This document shows positions 44,837-52,961 of a DNA stretch of 64,000 bases, one piece after another. Numbering within the stretch: the first letter of the stretch is position 1; each line of letters starts with the position of its first letter. Origin of the DNA: DATFVA01 sp963811905. GTDB taxonomy: Bacteria; Bacteroidota; Ignavibacteria; Ignavibacteriales; Ignavibacteriaceae. A program made the translations under genes and the position numbers. Below the pieces are notes generated by a model. The model did no database searches, was not told where the DNA came from, and saw only the letters and a list, made by a program, of their open reading frames with translations. The DNA lies in NCBI GenBank assembly GCA_963811905.1, contig CAWETK010000018.1:620001-684000 (forward strand). Reading direction: 5' to 3'.

Positions 44837-45919
44837 CTAACTTTTAAAAATAATCGTTAAATCTTTTGTTAACTTCTCGATTGCTTTAATATATTTTTCG
44901 GGTTCTTTTGCTAACTCCTAAATCTTATTTTGTCTGTTCAATTTGATTTTTTGTTTCCAAATTTTCTTGTATTTAGCGCTGTTTCTTCTATCTTAATTAG
45001 GATCATTTTTTCTCGATTCTGTTTTTTAATTTCTTCTAGCGCTTCTAAAACTTTCTCTTCAACTCTTTCACTTTCTCTGAATTTTGAGATATGACTACTA
45101 ACAATTTATCGTGCTATCTTATAACTTCATAAATCTTATCTCTAAACTTATCACTTATCTTTATATTCTCAGTATATAGCCAGCACCTTATTCCCTTATT
45201 CTGAAGATCATTATGAATTCTATCGGCAAATACTTGATCTTTAGAATAACTTATAAAACAGGAATAAAATTGTATGACATCTCTCGACAAGGATGGCAAG
45301 TACTCAATATTTTTTCGTTAATACCAATCCCCCTTAAAAATACTTGAGGTAATAATCCAGAACTTTCTATAAGTGAATTCACATCGAAATAAGAGCCTGA
45401 TTGATGATTGACTGACTCCAAATTGTTAGGTTTGGTTAATAATATTCCCAGGAAATATAACTCCTCTATCCTTGCATTTCTAAATTCAATATTGTGCAAC
45501 TCAAATCCTACAAATCTATCATCAAGTAGTTCGGAGTTTTCAAAAGAAGTGTCCTGTATATTTCCATTTCGAAATTTGAATTATAAATATCAGTTCCATA
45601 AAATTTGCAATTATTCATAAATGAAAAATAAAATTTAAACTGTTTTATTGTGGATTGTTCAAAATTTACATTTTTCAATTCCGCTTATAAAGTTCTGTTG
45701 AAACTATTCTAGAATGTGAAAAACTTGTACCCTCAATATCCGAAGACTGAAAATTAACTCTAGATAAGTCAGCATACTCTAACTTCTGTTCTTAATCTTA
45801 ATGTTATGCAATTGAGCATCTCGCAAAAATAATTGTTCGCCTTTCTTACTATCTGTGCACAGCCATAATTCGTGACTATCCATCAGTTCATCAAATTCTT
45901 CTTGCTTTATAATATTCAT
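44837..45919 (-). pseudogene. Decayed pentapeptide-repeat plus TIR-domain protein
   Basis: It starts MNIIKQEEFDELMDSHELWL at ATG 45919. The N-terminal two thirds are pentapeptide-like (YADLSRVNFQSSDIEGTSFS, FYGTDIYNSNFE, FENSELLDDRFVGFELHNIE). The linker FDVNSLIESSGLLPQVFLRG and the TIR domain follow: SCFISYSKDQVFADRIHNDL, GIRCWLYTENIKISDKFRD, HDKLLVVISQNSEKVKE, VEEKVLEALEEIKKQNREKM. At least five frame changes and one in-frame TAG (45114-45116, inside the TIR core) inactivate it. Intact relatives combine the same modules; TIR domains of this class act in NAD-cleaving immunity or signalling. Confidence 0.8.
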
Positions 45920-45953
45920 TTTAAATTCTATAATGTACAATTGAAGGAACTAC

Positions 45954-46715
45954 TTATTGACAATAATTTTTAATTGCATCATATGCTTCACTTTCGCTTA
46001 ATTCTCCAGCTTTGCTAAAATCTTGACAAGCTTGTTCAACATATCCCAAATTTAATTTGCAATATCCACGGTTCAAGAATGCATTCCCGTCGTTTGGATT
46101 CAAATAAATCGCTTGTGAATAATCTTTTATTGCACCTCTAAAATCCTTTAACATTGATTTAGCATAAGCCCTTGAATCTAAGGGCAAAAAATGAGGGTGA
46201 ATATTTATAGAATTCGTTAAGCTGTATACAGCTTCTTTATACTTATTTATGTTTATTTAAGCCAGTCTAATGTTATTATTTAATGTTGCAGAATCCATTG
46301 CAGTTTTGCTGATCACCAATGCTCTACGGAAAGCATTGATAGCTTCGGCGAAATCATCTTGCTGCATTGCTATACTCCCCGTATTAAATAAAGAGCCATA
46401 ATCATTTGGATTTAACCTAATAGCTACTTTATAATCCTCTATGGCTTCTTTCAGATCATTTAATCTTTGTTTCTCAAACCCGCGAAGCGAATAAGCCTCT
46501 GCTAAATGTGAATCTATTTCAATTGCTTTCGAATAGTATTCGATTGCCTTATAATGATCGCCCTCCACCTTTTTACCTTTTTCTAAATACGCCAAAGCAT
46601 TATCTGTAGTGATTTGATTTTGCGAGGGTTTATCAACCGGAAATTGTCTGTCCTTATTATTTGAGCAAGAAGACAAGAAAAACATAATTATGAAGACACT
46701 TATTTGTTTAATCAT
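45954..46715 (-). pseudogene. TPR-repeat lipoprotein with one in-frame stop
   Basis: A lipoprotein signal peptide (FFLSSC, lipid-modified Cys17) is followed by TPR repeats (KAIEYYSKAIEIDSHLAEAY, EAIEDYKVAIRLNPNDY, FRGAIKDYSQAIYLNPNDG and so on). The first 152 codons end at TAA 46257-46259. The next codons in the same frame go on with KYKEAVYSLTNSINIHPHFL and a further 77-codon TPR stretch to 45954. Only one nonsense codon therefore separates the two halves of a protein of about 253 aa. The function is unknown; TPR lipoproteins often serve as outer-membrane adaptors. Confidence 0.75.
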
Positions 46716-46770
46716 TTTTTAAACTTAAATACTTATAATTTTTTCGGACTTACTAAACTAAAAATAATAA

Positions 46771-47214
46771 TTATCTATACTGTCTTTTTTGTACTGCCAA
46801 TAAATTTTCTTTAAGTTCTATAGAAATATTTATAACTAATATCTCAATATTAAGATAATCTTTAAGTTTTGAGTACCAGGATTCACCCAAGTTAAAACTG
46901 CTAGCTGCGTTTTCATCTGCAAACGCAATAATTTTTCTGAACGTTTTGTTTTGCATTTTCTCGATTAACAACATCTTAAGTATATCTTTCCCGATTTTAT
47001 CTTTTTGCGCGACCTTTAACTTACCTACTCTGGAATATATTTCGCAAAGTATTGGCGGGTTTTCAGAATATCCATCGACCTGGAATAATGTTTCGCCGCA
47101 TAGGACTTTTTTACTTTCAAGGTTTAAGGATTTCTTTTCATTCAGGCTTGCTAAAATTTCAATATGTGCAATTCTTTGTTCAACTGAATCCGATGAATGT
47201 CTATTATCAGGCAT
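46771..47214 (-). CDS. Putative PD-(D/E)XK nuclease-like protein
   Basis: A 147-aa soluble protein. The core has an Asp in LFQVDGYS (D47), a Glu in ILCEIYSRVGKLK (E58) and Lys65/Lys67, then a helix (DKIGKDILKMLLIEKM) and a strand (RKIIAFAD). This order is compatible with a PD-(D/E)XK fold, but exact catalytic spacing is atypical, so this is an inference. No membrane segment or signal peptide is present. It is downstream of the HsdS/HEPN-like genes in the same direction, so a restriction or defence role is reasonable. An unknown non-enzymatic protein is the alternative. Confidence 0.5.
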   Translation of the reverse strand: MPDNRHSSDSVEQRIAHIEILASLNEKKSLNLESKKVLCGETLFQVDGYSENPPILCEIYSRVGKLKVAQKDKIGKDILKMLLIEKMQNKTFRKIIAFADENAASSFNLGESWYSKLKDYLNIEILVINISIELKENLLAVQKRQYR

Positions 47215-47286
47215 AATCTTTTTATAATTATTTAATTTTTGAAATATTATGTATTTCTTCTAACTCGCGATCATCAATATTTTTTA

Positions 47287-48123
47287 CTACCTCAAATAAT
47301 TCATCCTGAAGTATGTCCTCATTTGCTTTTCATCTTGCTTCGAGAACCCATAAAGTAATTTTGGGAAATGGGTGAGGAAAGTTTGATAAGATTGTTCGGT
47401 TAATTCGTCATACTTTGCACAGAGTAGTAGAAAAAATACTTTTAGGTAAATTATTTCTATGTTTTCTGATTCCTTGGTTAGAAAACCATAGCCATTATTT
47501 ACAATTATATCTATATCTTTAATTGATAATAAATTCTGGCGCAGGAATACATCAACTGAATCCAGGCCAGAGGGGAACAAACTTCCAACATCGCTCGGCT
47601 TAAAGTTTTCAGAAAAGAAATCCAGGAAAAGTTTAGTAATCATAGGAGTGCTTTTGTTCTGAATTACTTTTATATGATTTAATTCTCTATCAGCGAGCTG
47701 TGTAATGTCCTCCTTTTTGTATTGAACAAAGCCACTGGGATGAGCACAATGGTCTCTGTTATCTATAGGGGAAGAGAACTCTGACAGTTTATTTATATGG
47801 AAGCCAAAACATTTTAATAATTTGACAGATTCTTTTTCTGGTATTATAGATAAATCGAAAGGATTTTCATACAGGCCTAAACGACTATTATAGTTATTGA
47901 GCAGATTTTTAATGTTGCTGTGATTGGTTTGATTTGATTGCCAGACTACCTTAAAAACATAGCTCATATAAAGCATATGGAAAGCAATAAAGGCAAACTG
48001 GTCTTTCTCCATTAATGAATTCTTATCGCAGGCGTCTACCAAATATTCTATGTATTCATTGTTTGAAGATTCCGAATAATTTATCGGCAGGTATTCTCTT
48101 ATTTCATTTATCAGGTCTTCCAC
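47287..48123 (-). CDS. HEPN-like protein next to a type I specificity gene
   Basis: A 278-aa, largely helical protein. It carries R123-DHCA-H128 (Rx4H) in DNRDHCAHPSGF, the typical active motif of HEPN RNases. It begins three bases after the stop of the hsdS-like gene and is thus coupled to it. Similar helical proteins are often carried inside type I restriction loci. A role in abortive infection through RNA cleavage is possible but unproven. No signal peptide or membrane segment was seen. Confidence 0.6.
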   Translation of the reverse strand: MEDLINEIREYLPINYSESSNNEYIEYLVDACDKNSLMEKDQFAFIAFHMLYMSYVFKVVWQSNQTNHSNIKNLLNNYNSRLGLYENPFDLSIIPEKESVKLLKCFGFHINKLSEFSSPIDNRDHCAHPSGFVQYKKEDITQLADRELNHIKVIQNKSTPMITKLFLDFFSENFKPSDVGSLFPSGLDSVDVFLRQNLLSIKDIDIIVNNGYGFLTKESENIEIIYLKVFFLLLCAKYDELTEQSYQTFLTHFPKLLYGFSKQDEKQMRTYFRMNYLR

Positions 48124-48126
48124 CGC

Positions 48127-48666
48127 TTACTCTCCCCAAACCTTTGCTATTTTGTCTTTTACTTTTTGCTCGAAGATGGTAACGAGTTTTTTATTCGAAT
48201 CAACTAAGTTGTATTCTTTGCCCATCCTTTCTACTATCTTTCGTTGTATTTCTAAATCTGGTAAAGGAATTTTCATTTGCTTAATTTCTATAAGGTGGAG
48301 GTTTGTTACAGTTCCAGATTTTGAATGAGCCACAGCTTGATTCATAGCATTTTCTGAATTTAGAAATATCTCCAAGTATTTTGGTACTAACAACTCTTTC
48401 TTTGGCTTAAGTAAAGCTAAACTAACAAAGATGCTAAATTCATAATCCCAGTCTATTAACTTTGCCACACCGATAGTCCCATTCTTAGAATATAATACAT
48501 CTTCTTTTTCTGGCTTACATCTTTTAATCAGTTCCTGATGTTCATCTTTGCTTATAAATTTTTTACTACCATCACTTTGTGTAATGTCAGTAACTCTCAG
48601 GAACGGGATTCCTTCTTCTTTGTATTCAGTGGAAATACTTAAAGAGAAAAGACAGCAGGCAAACAA
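48127..48666 (-). pseudogene. Type I restriction specificity subunit (HsdS), 5'-truncated
   Basis: The 179-codon frame contains most of one target-recognition domain (EYKEEGIPFLRVTDITQSDG, VLYSKNGTIGVAKLIDWDYE, HSKSGTVTNLHLIEIKQMKI) and the conserved C-terminal helix (LPDLEIQRKIVERM ... LVTIFEQKVKDKIAKVWGE). The first dozen residues do not match the family, and the usual N-terminal part of the domain is absent, so the gene was cut at about 48640. No hsdM or hsdR is in the window. By itself it cannot restrict DNA. Confidence 0.8.
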
Positions 48667-48758
48667 AAATATTAAAAAACCATCGAAAGTAGTAATAGCA
48701 GGTATAAATAAAAGTTAAGTATTTGAGCTATATTCAAAATTTTGTTTGGAGTGTTAGG

Positions 48759-49649
48759 TCATTTTACTTTTACCACGACCATTGTCATGTCGTCGTGCTG
48801 GAGTGCTTTGCCGATGAATGAATCGACATCGGCGATGGTTTTATCAAGCAGTTCCTTTGCGGGAAGATCCAGGTTTTTTGAAATTGATTCGGTTAACCTC
48901 AGTTCTGTGAATTCAAGTTTGAATCGATTCATTGCTTCGGTAAAACCGTCGGTATAAAAGACAAACGCATCTCCCGGATGAGTATCTATTTTAATCTCTT
49001 TTATTGTTTTATTAAAGATCCTCCCCTTCTCCAGTCCGAGTGCGAGTCCGACAGGATTAAGCAGTTCCAGTTCTTTTTTTCCGGAATGTTTGGCGATTAC
49101 GGGATTATGTCCCGCCCTTGCAAACGTCAGGGTATGCTCCTTAACATCAAATATTCCATATATCATACTGATAAAAGTTCCCCGTTCAACATTCTCATAA
49201 AATAGTTCGTTTAATTTAATGAGGAATTCAGAGGGAGAACTGACGGTTTTTGACAGGGCTTTAACAAAACCTTTGGCAAGGGTCATATAAAATGCAGCCT
49301 GCGTGCCCTTCCCGGATACATCACCGATAATAATGCCGATCCTGTCTGCATCAAGCTGAACAAAATCATAATAGTCTCCCCCCACCTCAAGAGCCGGTTT
49401 ACACCGGGCAGCTATATCCAGTCCTTTAAATACCGGGCTCTTCACAGGAAGAAAACTCATCTGTACATCCCGGGCAATTTCAAGTTCTCTCTGCAGTCTC
49501 TGTCTTTCGGTAATATTTTTTACGAAAGCGGGGGTGATTGAATCGTAATCTGAGATTTTATCCCGGGTCAATAATCCGATGATCAGAAATACAGCCAGGA
49601 GAAAAAAGACGATAATAAGGTGATAACCTGCCTGCTGGTAATAAGGCAT
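48759..49649 (-). pseudogene. SpoIIE-type serine/threonine phosphatase, C-terminal part of a split gene
   Basis: PP2C-like catalytic domain of the RsbU/SpoIIE class: LEIARDVQMSFLP, VGGDYYDFVQLDADRIGIII, GDVSGKGTQAAF, FARAGHNPVI, FYTDGFTEAMN and DDMTMVVVKVK. Metal-binding Asp residues are all present. The 296-aa frame starts MPYYQQ with one transmembrane helix (about 9-28), which is the last helix of the larger membrane region encoded at 51400-52941. The IS1182-type element lies between the parts. The final codons form the right 23-bp repeat of the island. If expressed alone it may still be an active phosphatase. Confidence 0.85.
48766..48788. repeat. Right 23-bp direct repeat (attR-like)
   Basis: Identical to 38452-38474. 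It overlaps the codons for the DMTMVVVKV end of the phosphatase; the stop TGA lies at 48759-48761, outside the repeat, so the last residue and stop come from the island side. Confidence 0.75.
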
Positions 49650-49654
49650 TATTT

Positions 49655-51399
49655 TTCCATTAGAGTAGTGATCAACCTTTCAGTTGATCATTGCTCTAAC
49701 TTTCTTAATGTTGTGGGCCATTGCTACTAACCCAAATTCTGCATTCACTTTTTCTAATCCCCTTAAATTGAATCTCCTGAACCCTTGGTTTTGTTTAATA
49801 TCCCCAAAGACTGTCTCCACGTCCACATTTCGTTTTTTTCTTAACTCTATCCCTGTTGACGAGCATAGATTTTTCTTAGCTTGCAGCTTATGTTTTTCTA
49901 ATTTTTGGTTAATCTGTACGGTTCTTCCCCCGGGTGATTTGCTGCAGAAAGAAATATATTTGCATCCTCTGCAATCTCCCTTATATATTCTCTTTATTTG
50001 TTTATATCCATTCTCAGTTACCTGTTCTTCTACACGGTTAAGATCCATTCCTCTTCCTTCAGGGCAATATAGTTTATCCTCTTCTTTCCTGTATATAAAG
50101 TTTATTTTGCCAAAACGCTTCTTTTGTGCTTTCCCGGTTACCTCCTGGTAAAAACCAGGATATTTCAGATAACTTCCTATTTTTTCCCGCCTTAGAAAAT
50201 TATAGTTCTCATCTGAACCAAATGTGCCGTCTCCTATTACTTTGTCTGGATTCTTCCCTTTTGTTGTTTTCTTTAATTTATTCATATGAGGGATAAACTT
50301 ATCTGTCTCAGATGACTTTTGATGAAGGCTGTAGTTTACTATTATCTGTTCTTCTGTTCCTATTATTACATTATAACCAGGAAGTAATTGTTTTGTCTTA
50401 TTCCGCATAAATGTCGCATCTTTGTCTGTTTTTGAATAGCTGCTTCGTGGGCCTTCTATCTTCTCCTGTCCTTCATACTTTCTGAGTTTTGGCAGATATT
50501 TATTATTCAGCTTATTTACAGCACTCTTTAGCTTTCTGTTTTTCTTTCCAATGTTTTTATCCTTCTTATTCTCTTTGGTCTTTTCTCCTATTTGTCTGAT
50601 AATCTTGTTTAATTTTTTAACCTGCTCTTCTATTTTCTCTGAGTTTATCTCTGTATCCTCACCAAGTTCTTCCAGATCTTTTTCTCCATATTTTTTATCT
50701 TCTTCCTGGTTTATCCTTTCAATTTCCTTCAGCAGGTCTTTTACTTTCTTTATGGTCATTGCTTTATATCTCCGGGTATTTTTTGACCACACGTGGCTGT
50801 GTCTGTTGGCATCTGCCTCTATCTTTGTCCCGTCTACGAAATAGTTTTCCAGCTTTATATATTTATTATCTGTTAAGAAAATTACCATCGATGAAAATAC
50901 CTGATCTATTACTCCCTTTAGCCTCCCTGACCTGAAATTATTTATTGTTCTGAAATCGGGTCTCTGCATCCCGCTTATCCACATAAAGTTTATGTCTTCT
51001 CTTAGTGCTTTTGCTATTCTTCTTGAACTATATGTCCTCATTACATATGCATATATCAATACCTTTAATAACATCAGAGGATCATATGAGCTTCTTCCTC
51101 CTCCTTTATATGTGTTTATCAATGCTTCTATGTCCATTGTATCTATTACCCTGTTTACTGTCCGGACTATATGTTGCCCCGGTATGATTTCCTCTATCGA
51201 TGGAGGAAGCAGCATTACCTGGTTCTGATTGTATTCGATAAACTTTGGCTTGCTTGGTCTCTTTTTTTTCCTTTTTCTCTTTTGAGAATCCCCGGGCGCA
51301 TCTTCTTTTAAATAGAGAATCATTCATTTTATTAGCTCTGATTTTTTGGTTTATTCTCTATTATTTTCAATTATCATTCCTTACTTTTTGGACAGCCCC
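49655..51399 (-). mobile_element. IS1182-family insertion sequence interrupting a phosphatase gene
   Basis: It consists of one transposase gene (49680-51323) with short flanks. The right end is recognisable at 51383-51399, where the sequence ACTTTTTGGACAGCCCC meets the host codons for SLFTG. An exact inverted copy of that end is not present on the left; only a loosely similar TTCCATTAGAGTAGTG is found near 49656. The left boundary is therefore approximate, and the left end may be truncated or diverged. No target duplication could be defined. Confidence 0.8.
49680..51323 (-). CDS. IS1182-family transposase
   Basis: A 547-aa DDE transposase. The N-terminal InsH-like domain is VMLLPPSIEEIIPGQHIVRT, then GGGRSSYDPLMLLKVLIYAY and RTINNFRSGRL. 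The catalytic domain has FVDGTKIEADANR and VIGDGTFGSDENYNFLRREK. A cysteine cluster (GDCRGCKYISFCSKSPGG) precedes the C-terminal VETVFGDIKQNQGFRRFNLRG with its catalytic Glu region. The frame is intact, so the element may still be active. Lys-rich insert regions are typical of the family. Confidence 0.93.
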   Translation of the reverse strand: MILYLKEDAPGDSQKRKRKKKRPSKPKFIEYNQNQVMLLPPSIEEIIPGQHIVRTVNRVIDTMDIEALINTYKGGGRSSYDPLMLLKVLIYAYVMRTYSSRRIAKALREDINFMWISGMQRPDFRTINNFRSGRLKGVIDQVFSSMVIFLTDNKYIKLENYFVDGTKIEADANRHSHVWSKNTRRYKAMTIKKVKDLLKEIERINQEEDKKYGEKDLEELGEDTEINSEKIEEQVKKLNKIIRQIGEKTKENKKDKNIGKKNRKLKSAVNKLNNKYLPKLRKYEGQEKIEGPRSSYSKTDKDATFMRNKTKQLLPGYNVIIGTEEQIIVNYSLHQKSSETDKFIPHMNKLKKTTKGKNPDKVIGDGTFGSDENYNFLRREKIGSYLKYPGFYQEVTGKAQKKRFGKINFIYRKEEDKLYCPEGRGMDLNRVEEQVTENGYKQIKRIYKGDCRGCKYISFCSKSPGGRTVQINQKLEKHKLQAKKNLCSSTGIELRKKRNVDVETVFGDIKQNQGFRRFNLRGLEKVNAEFGLVAMAHNIKKVRAMIN

Positions 51400-52941
51400 T
51401 GTAAACAAGGATGTTCCAACATCTATAGTATTAAAAACAATCAGGGCAATTAATGCTGATAAAACATCGGAGTAGTTAAAGAACAGCATAAAAAGCAGTC
51501 CCATCAGCACTCCCGTAATAACGCCCAGGTAGGTTGGAAGCATCTCATTATAGTTAACTGCTCCCCAAAGAACTGCACAGATAGGAATAAGAATATAGAG
51601 TGAAGCGAATCTTCTTTTAAGTCCGGATAAAACAAACAAAAAGAATATTGCCACCGAATATATCCCCGGATAAATGCTTCTGTCGATTATACTGAGAGCG
51701 GGACTGATCGAATGGAAATGAGAAATTAAACCCGAATTGTCTTTTGTAATAAATGATATATGCATCATTTTTTCGGATACAAAAAGAATTCCTGTCCATC
51801 CCAGGTAAATCAGGAATCCGCCTATAATCCCGCTGATACCTGCTCTGCCGACTTTCGAATGAAAGGCATATCCCTTTGTTAATAGATCGAGTGAGATAAA
51901 CTTTTGTTTCCAGGCTTCCCTTGCTATAGTTTCACTTACGGCCCAGCTTATAAAGGCACCCGCCGCCAGGAATATCATACTGAAAATAAGAGGCAGCCAG
52001 AGTTCCCAGCCGGCAGCTGAATCTGCAATAAGTGTATACAGATTTACGCTGAAGGTGAATCCCACAATTAAACCCATTATAATTGCCAGCCTGAAGCTTA
52101 CTTCATAAGCCCTTATCCTTTTATAACCGATGATTATAATAAGTATGTAAACTATTATATAAAACGGAATCGCAACTGCATCGGAATAGATACCGGAATG
52201 ATTCTGTGAGGCTATACCTGTTAAATCAAATGACAGGCTGTAACTGGTGATTATATCTCCGGTAACAATGACATTTATCAGCAGGTCTCTATTTATGTCT
52301 GCCGATCTTCCTTTCCAGGAAAATTTATATTCAATGTTGTTCTGCTTTTCAGTTTTTTGAACTTTTTCCTCACCGAAGCCCTCCGTCGTTTTATATTGAA
52401 TGACCAACGAGCCGCTTTCAGGATCAACGGGAGTATAACTTTTCAAAAAATCTAAAGCAATCCGGCGTGCTTCATTTTCGGCAACCGGATTCAATTTTAA
52501 TGAATCATTTATTTCCCTCTTAAACCTTAACAAACTTCCGTGCGTATCGTAGTTCAGTACTATATCCCCTGCGGAAACTCCCTCTGATTTAGTTTTATTA
52601 CTACCGATAGTGACATTTTCATCCGGTTTTTTCCACTCCACTTCCCAGTAATAACCTGGAATTCTTTCCCTGATCAGGTTATTTGCCGTGGAAAAAGTAT
52701 ATGCATCATAGACACTCCTCAGTAATTCTTTGTTAGCCTGAAGTGTAGTGATCTCCGTCTTATCTTCAATGTTCAGATTAAGCTGTTCTATTAATTTGGT
52801 ACCGTTACGGGTAACCCCATTCGAATCATATTTAAGCTGAACAGCTCCAAGCTGATTGACAGAGGGATAGGCTTTGTATATTATATAAGCCGAAATAATA
52901 GATACAGCAAATAGAGAAACTATCAGTAAGATTTTCTTCAT
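51367..52941 (-). pseudogene. N-terminal membrane part of the split phosphatase
   Basis: The 524-codon frame has a first transmembrane helix (4-24), a large extracytoplasmic domain with two PepSY-like halves (about 30-250; for example NEARRIALDFLKSYTPVDPE, IEYKFSWKGRSADINRDLLI) and seven or eight further helices (about 257-505). Host sequence stops at SLFTG near 51400; the last eight residues and the stop codon come from the insertion sequence. Joined with 48759-49649 it would make a sensor phosphatase of about 810 aa. Signal transmission from the outer domain to the phosphatase is therefore broken here. Confidence 0.8.
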
Positions 52942-52961
52942 TTATTTTCTTTTGTTAAATT

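Larger units (their letters stand above)
38452..48788. mobile_element. Candidate integrative element or genomic island (about 10.3 kb)
   Basis: An AT-rich accessory block with an exact 23-bp direct repeat at its borders (38452-38474 and 48766-48788). The right copy is the last coding part of the SpoIIE-type phosphatase at 48759. The left copy would encode the same TMVVVKV end followed by Glu and a stop, which looks like the displaced original gene end. Site-specific insertion into the 3' end of a gene leaves this picture. The contents are accessory: Nudix, kinase, decayed transposase, decayed TIR gene, HEPN-like, nuclease-like and HsdS fragment. No integrase gene was found inside, so it may be immobile now. 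Confidence 0.65.

Noticed and set aside
45114..45299. 61-codon ORF with TIR motif as a free-standing TIR protein
   Set aside because: The same frame continues past its TAG with TIR core residues, and upstream codons belong to the pentapeptide part, so it is a fragment of a larger broken gene.
50551..51228. Hydrophobic plus-strand ORFs within the transposase gene
   Set aside because: They are reverse complements of Lys/Glu-rich transposase codons and have no ribosome-binding sites.
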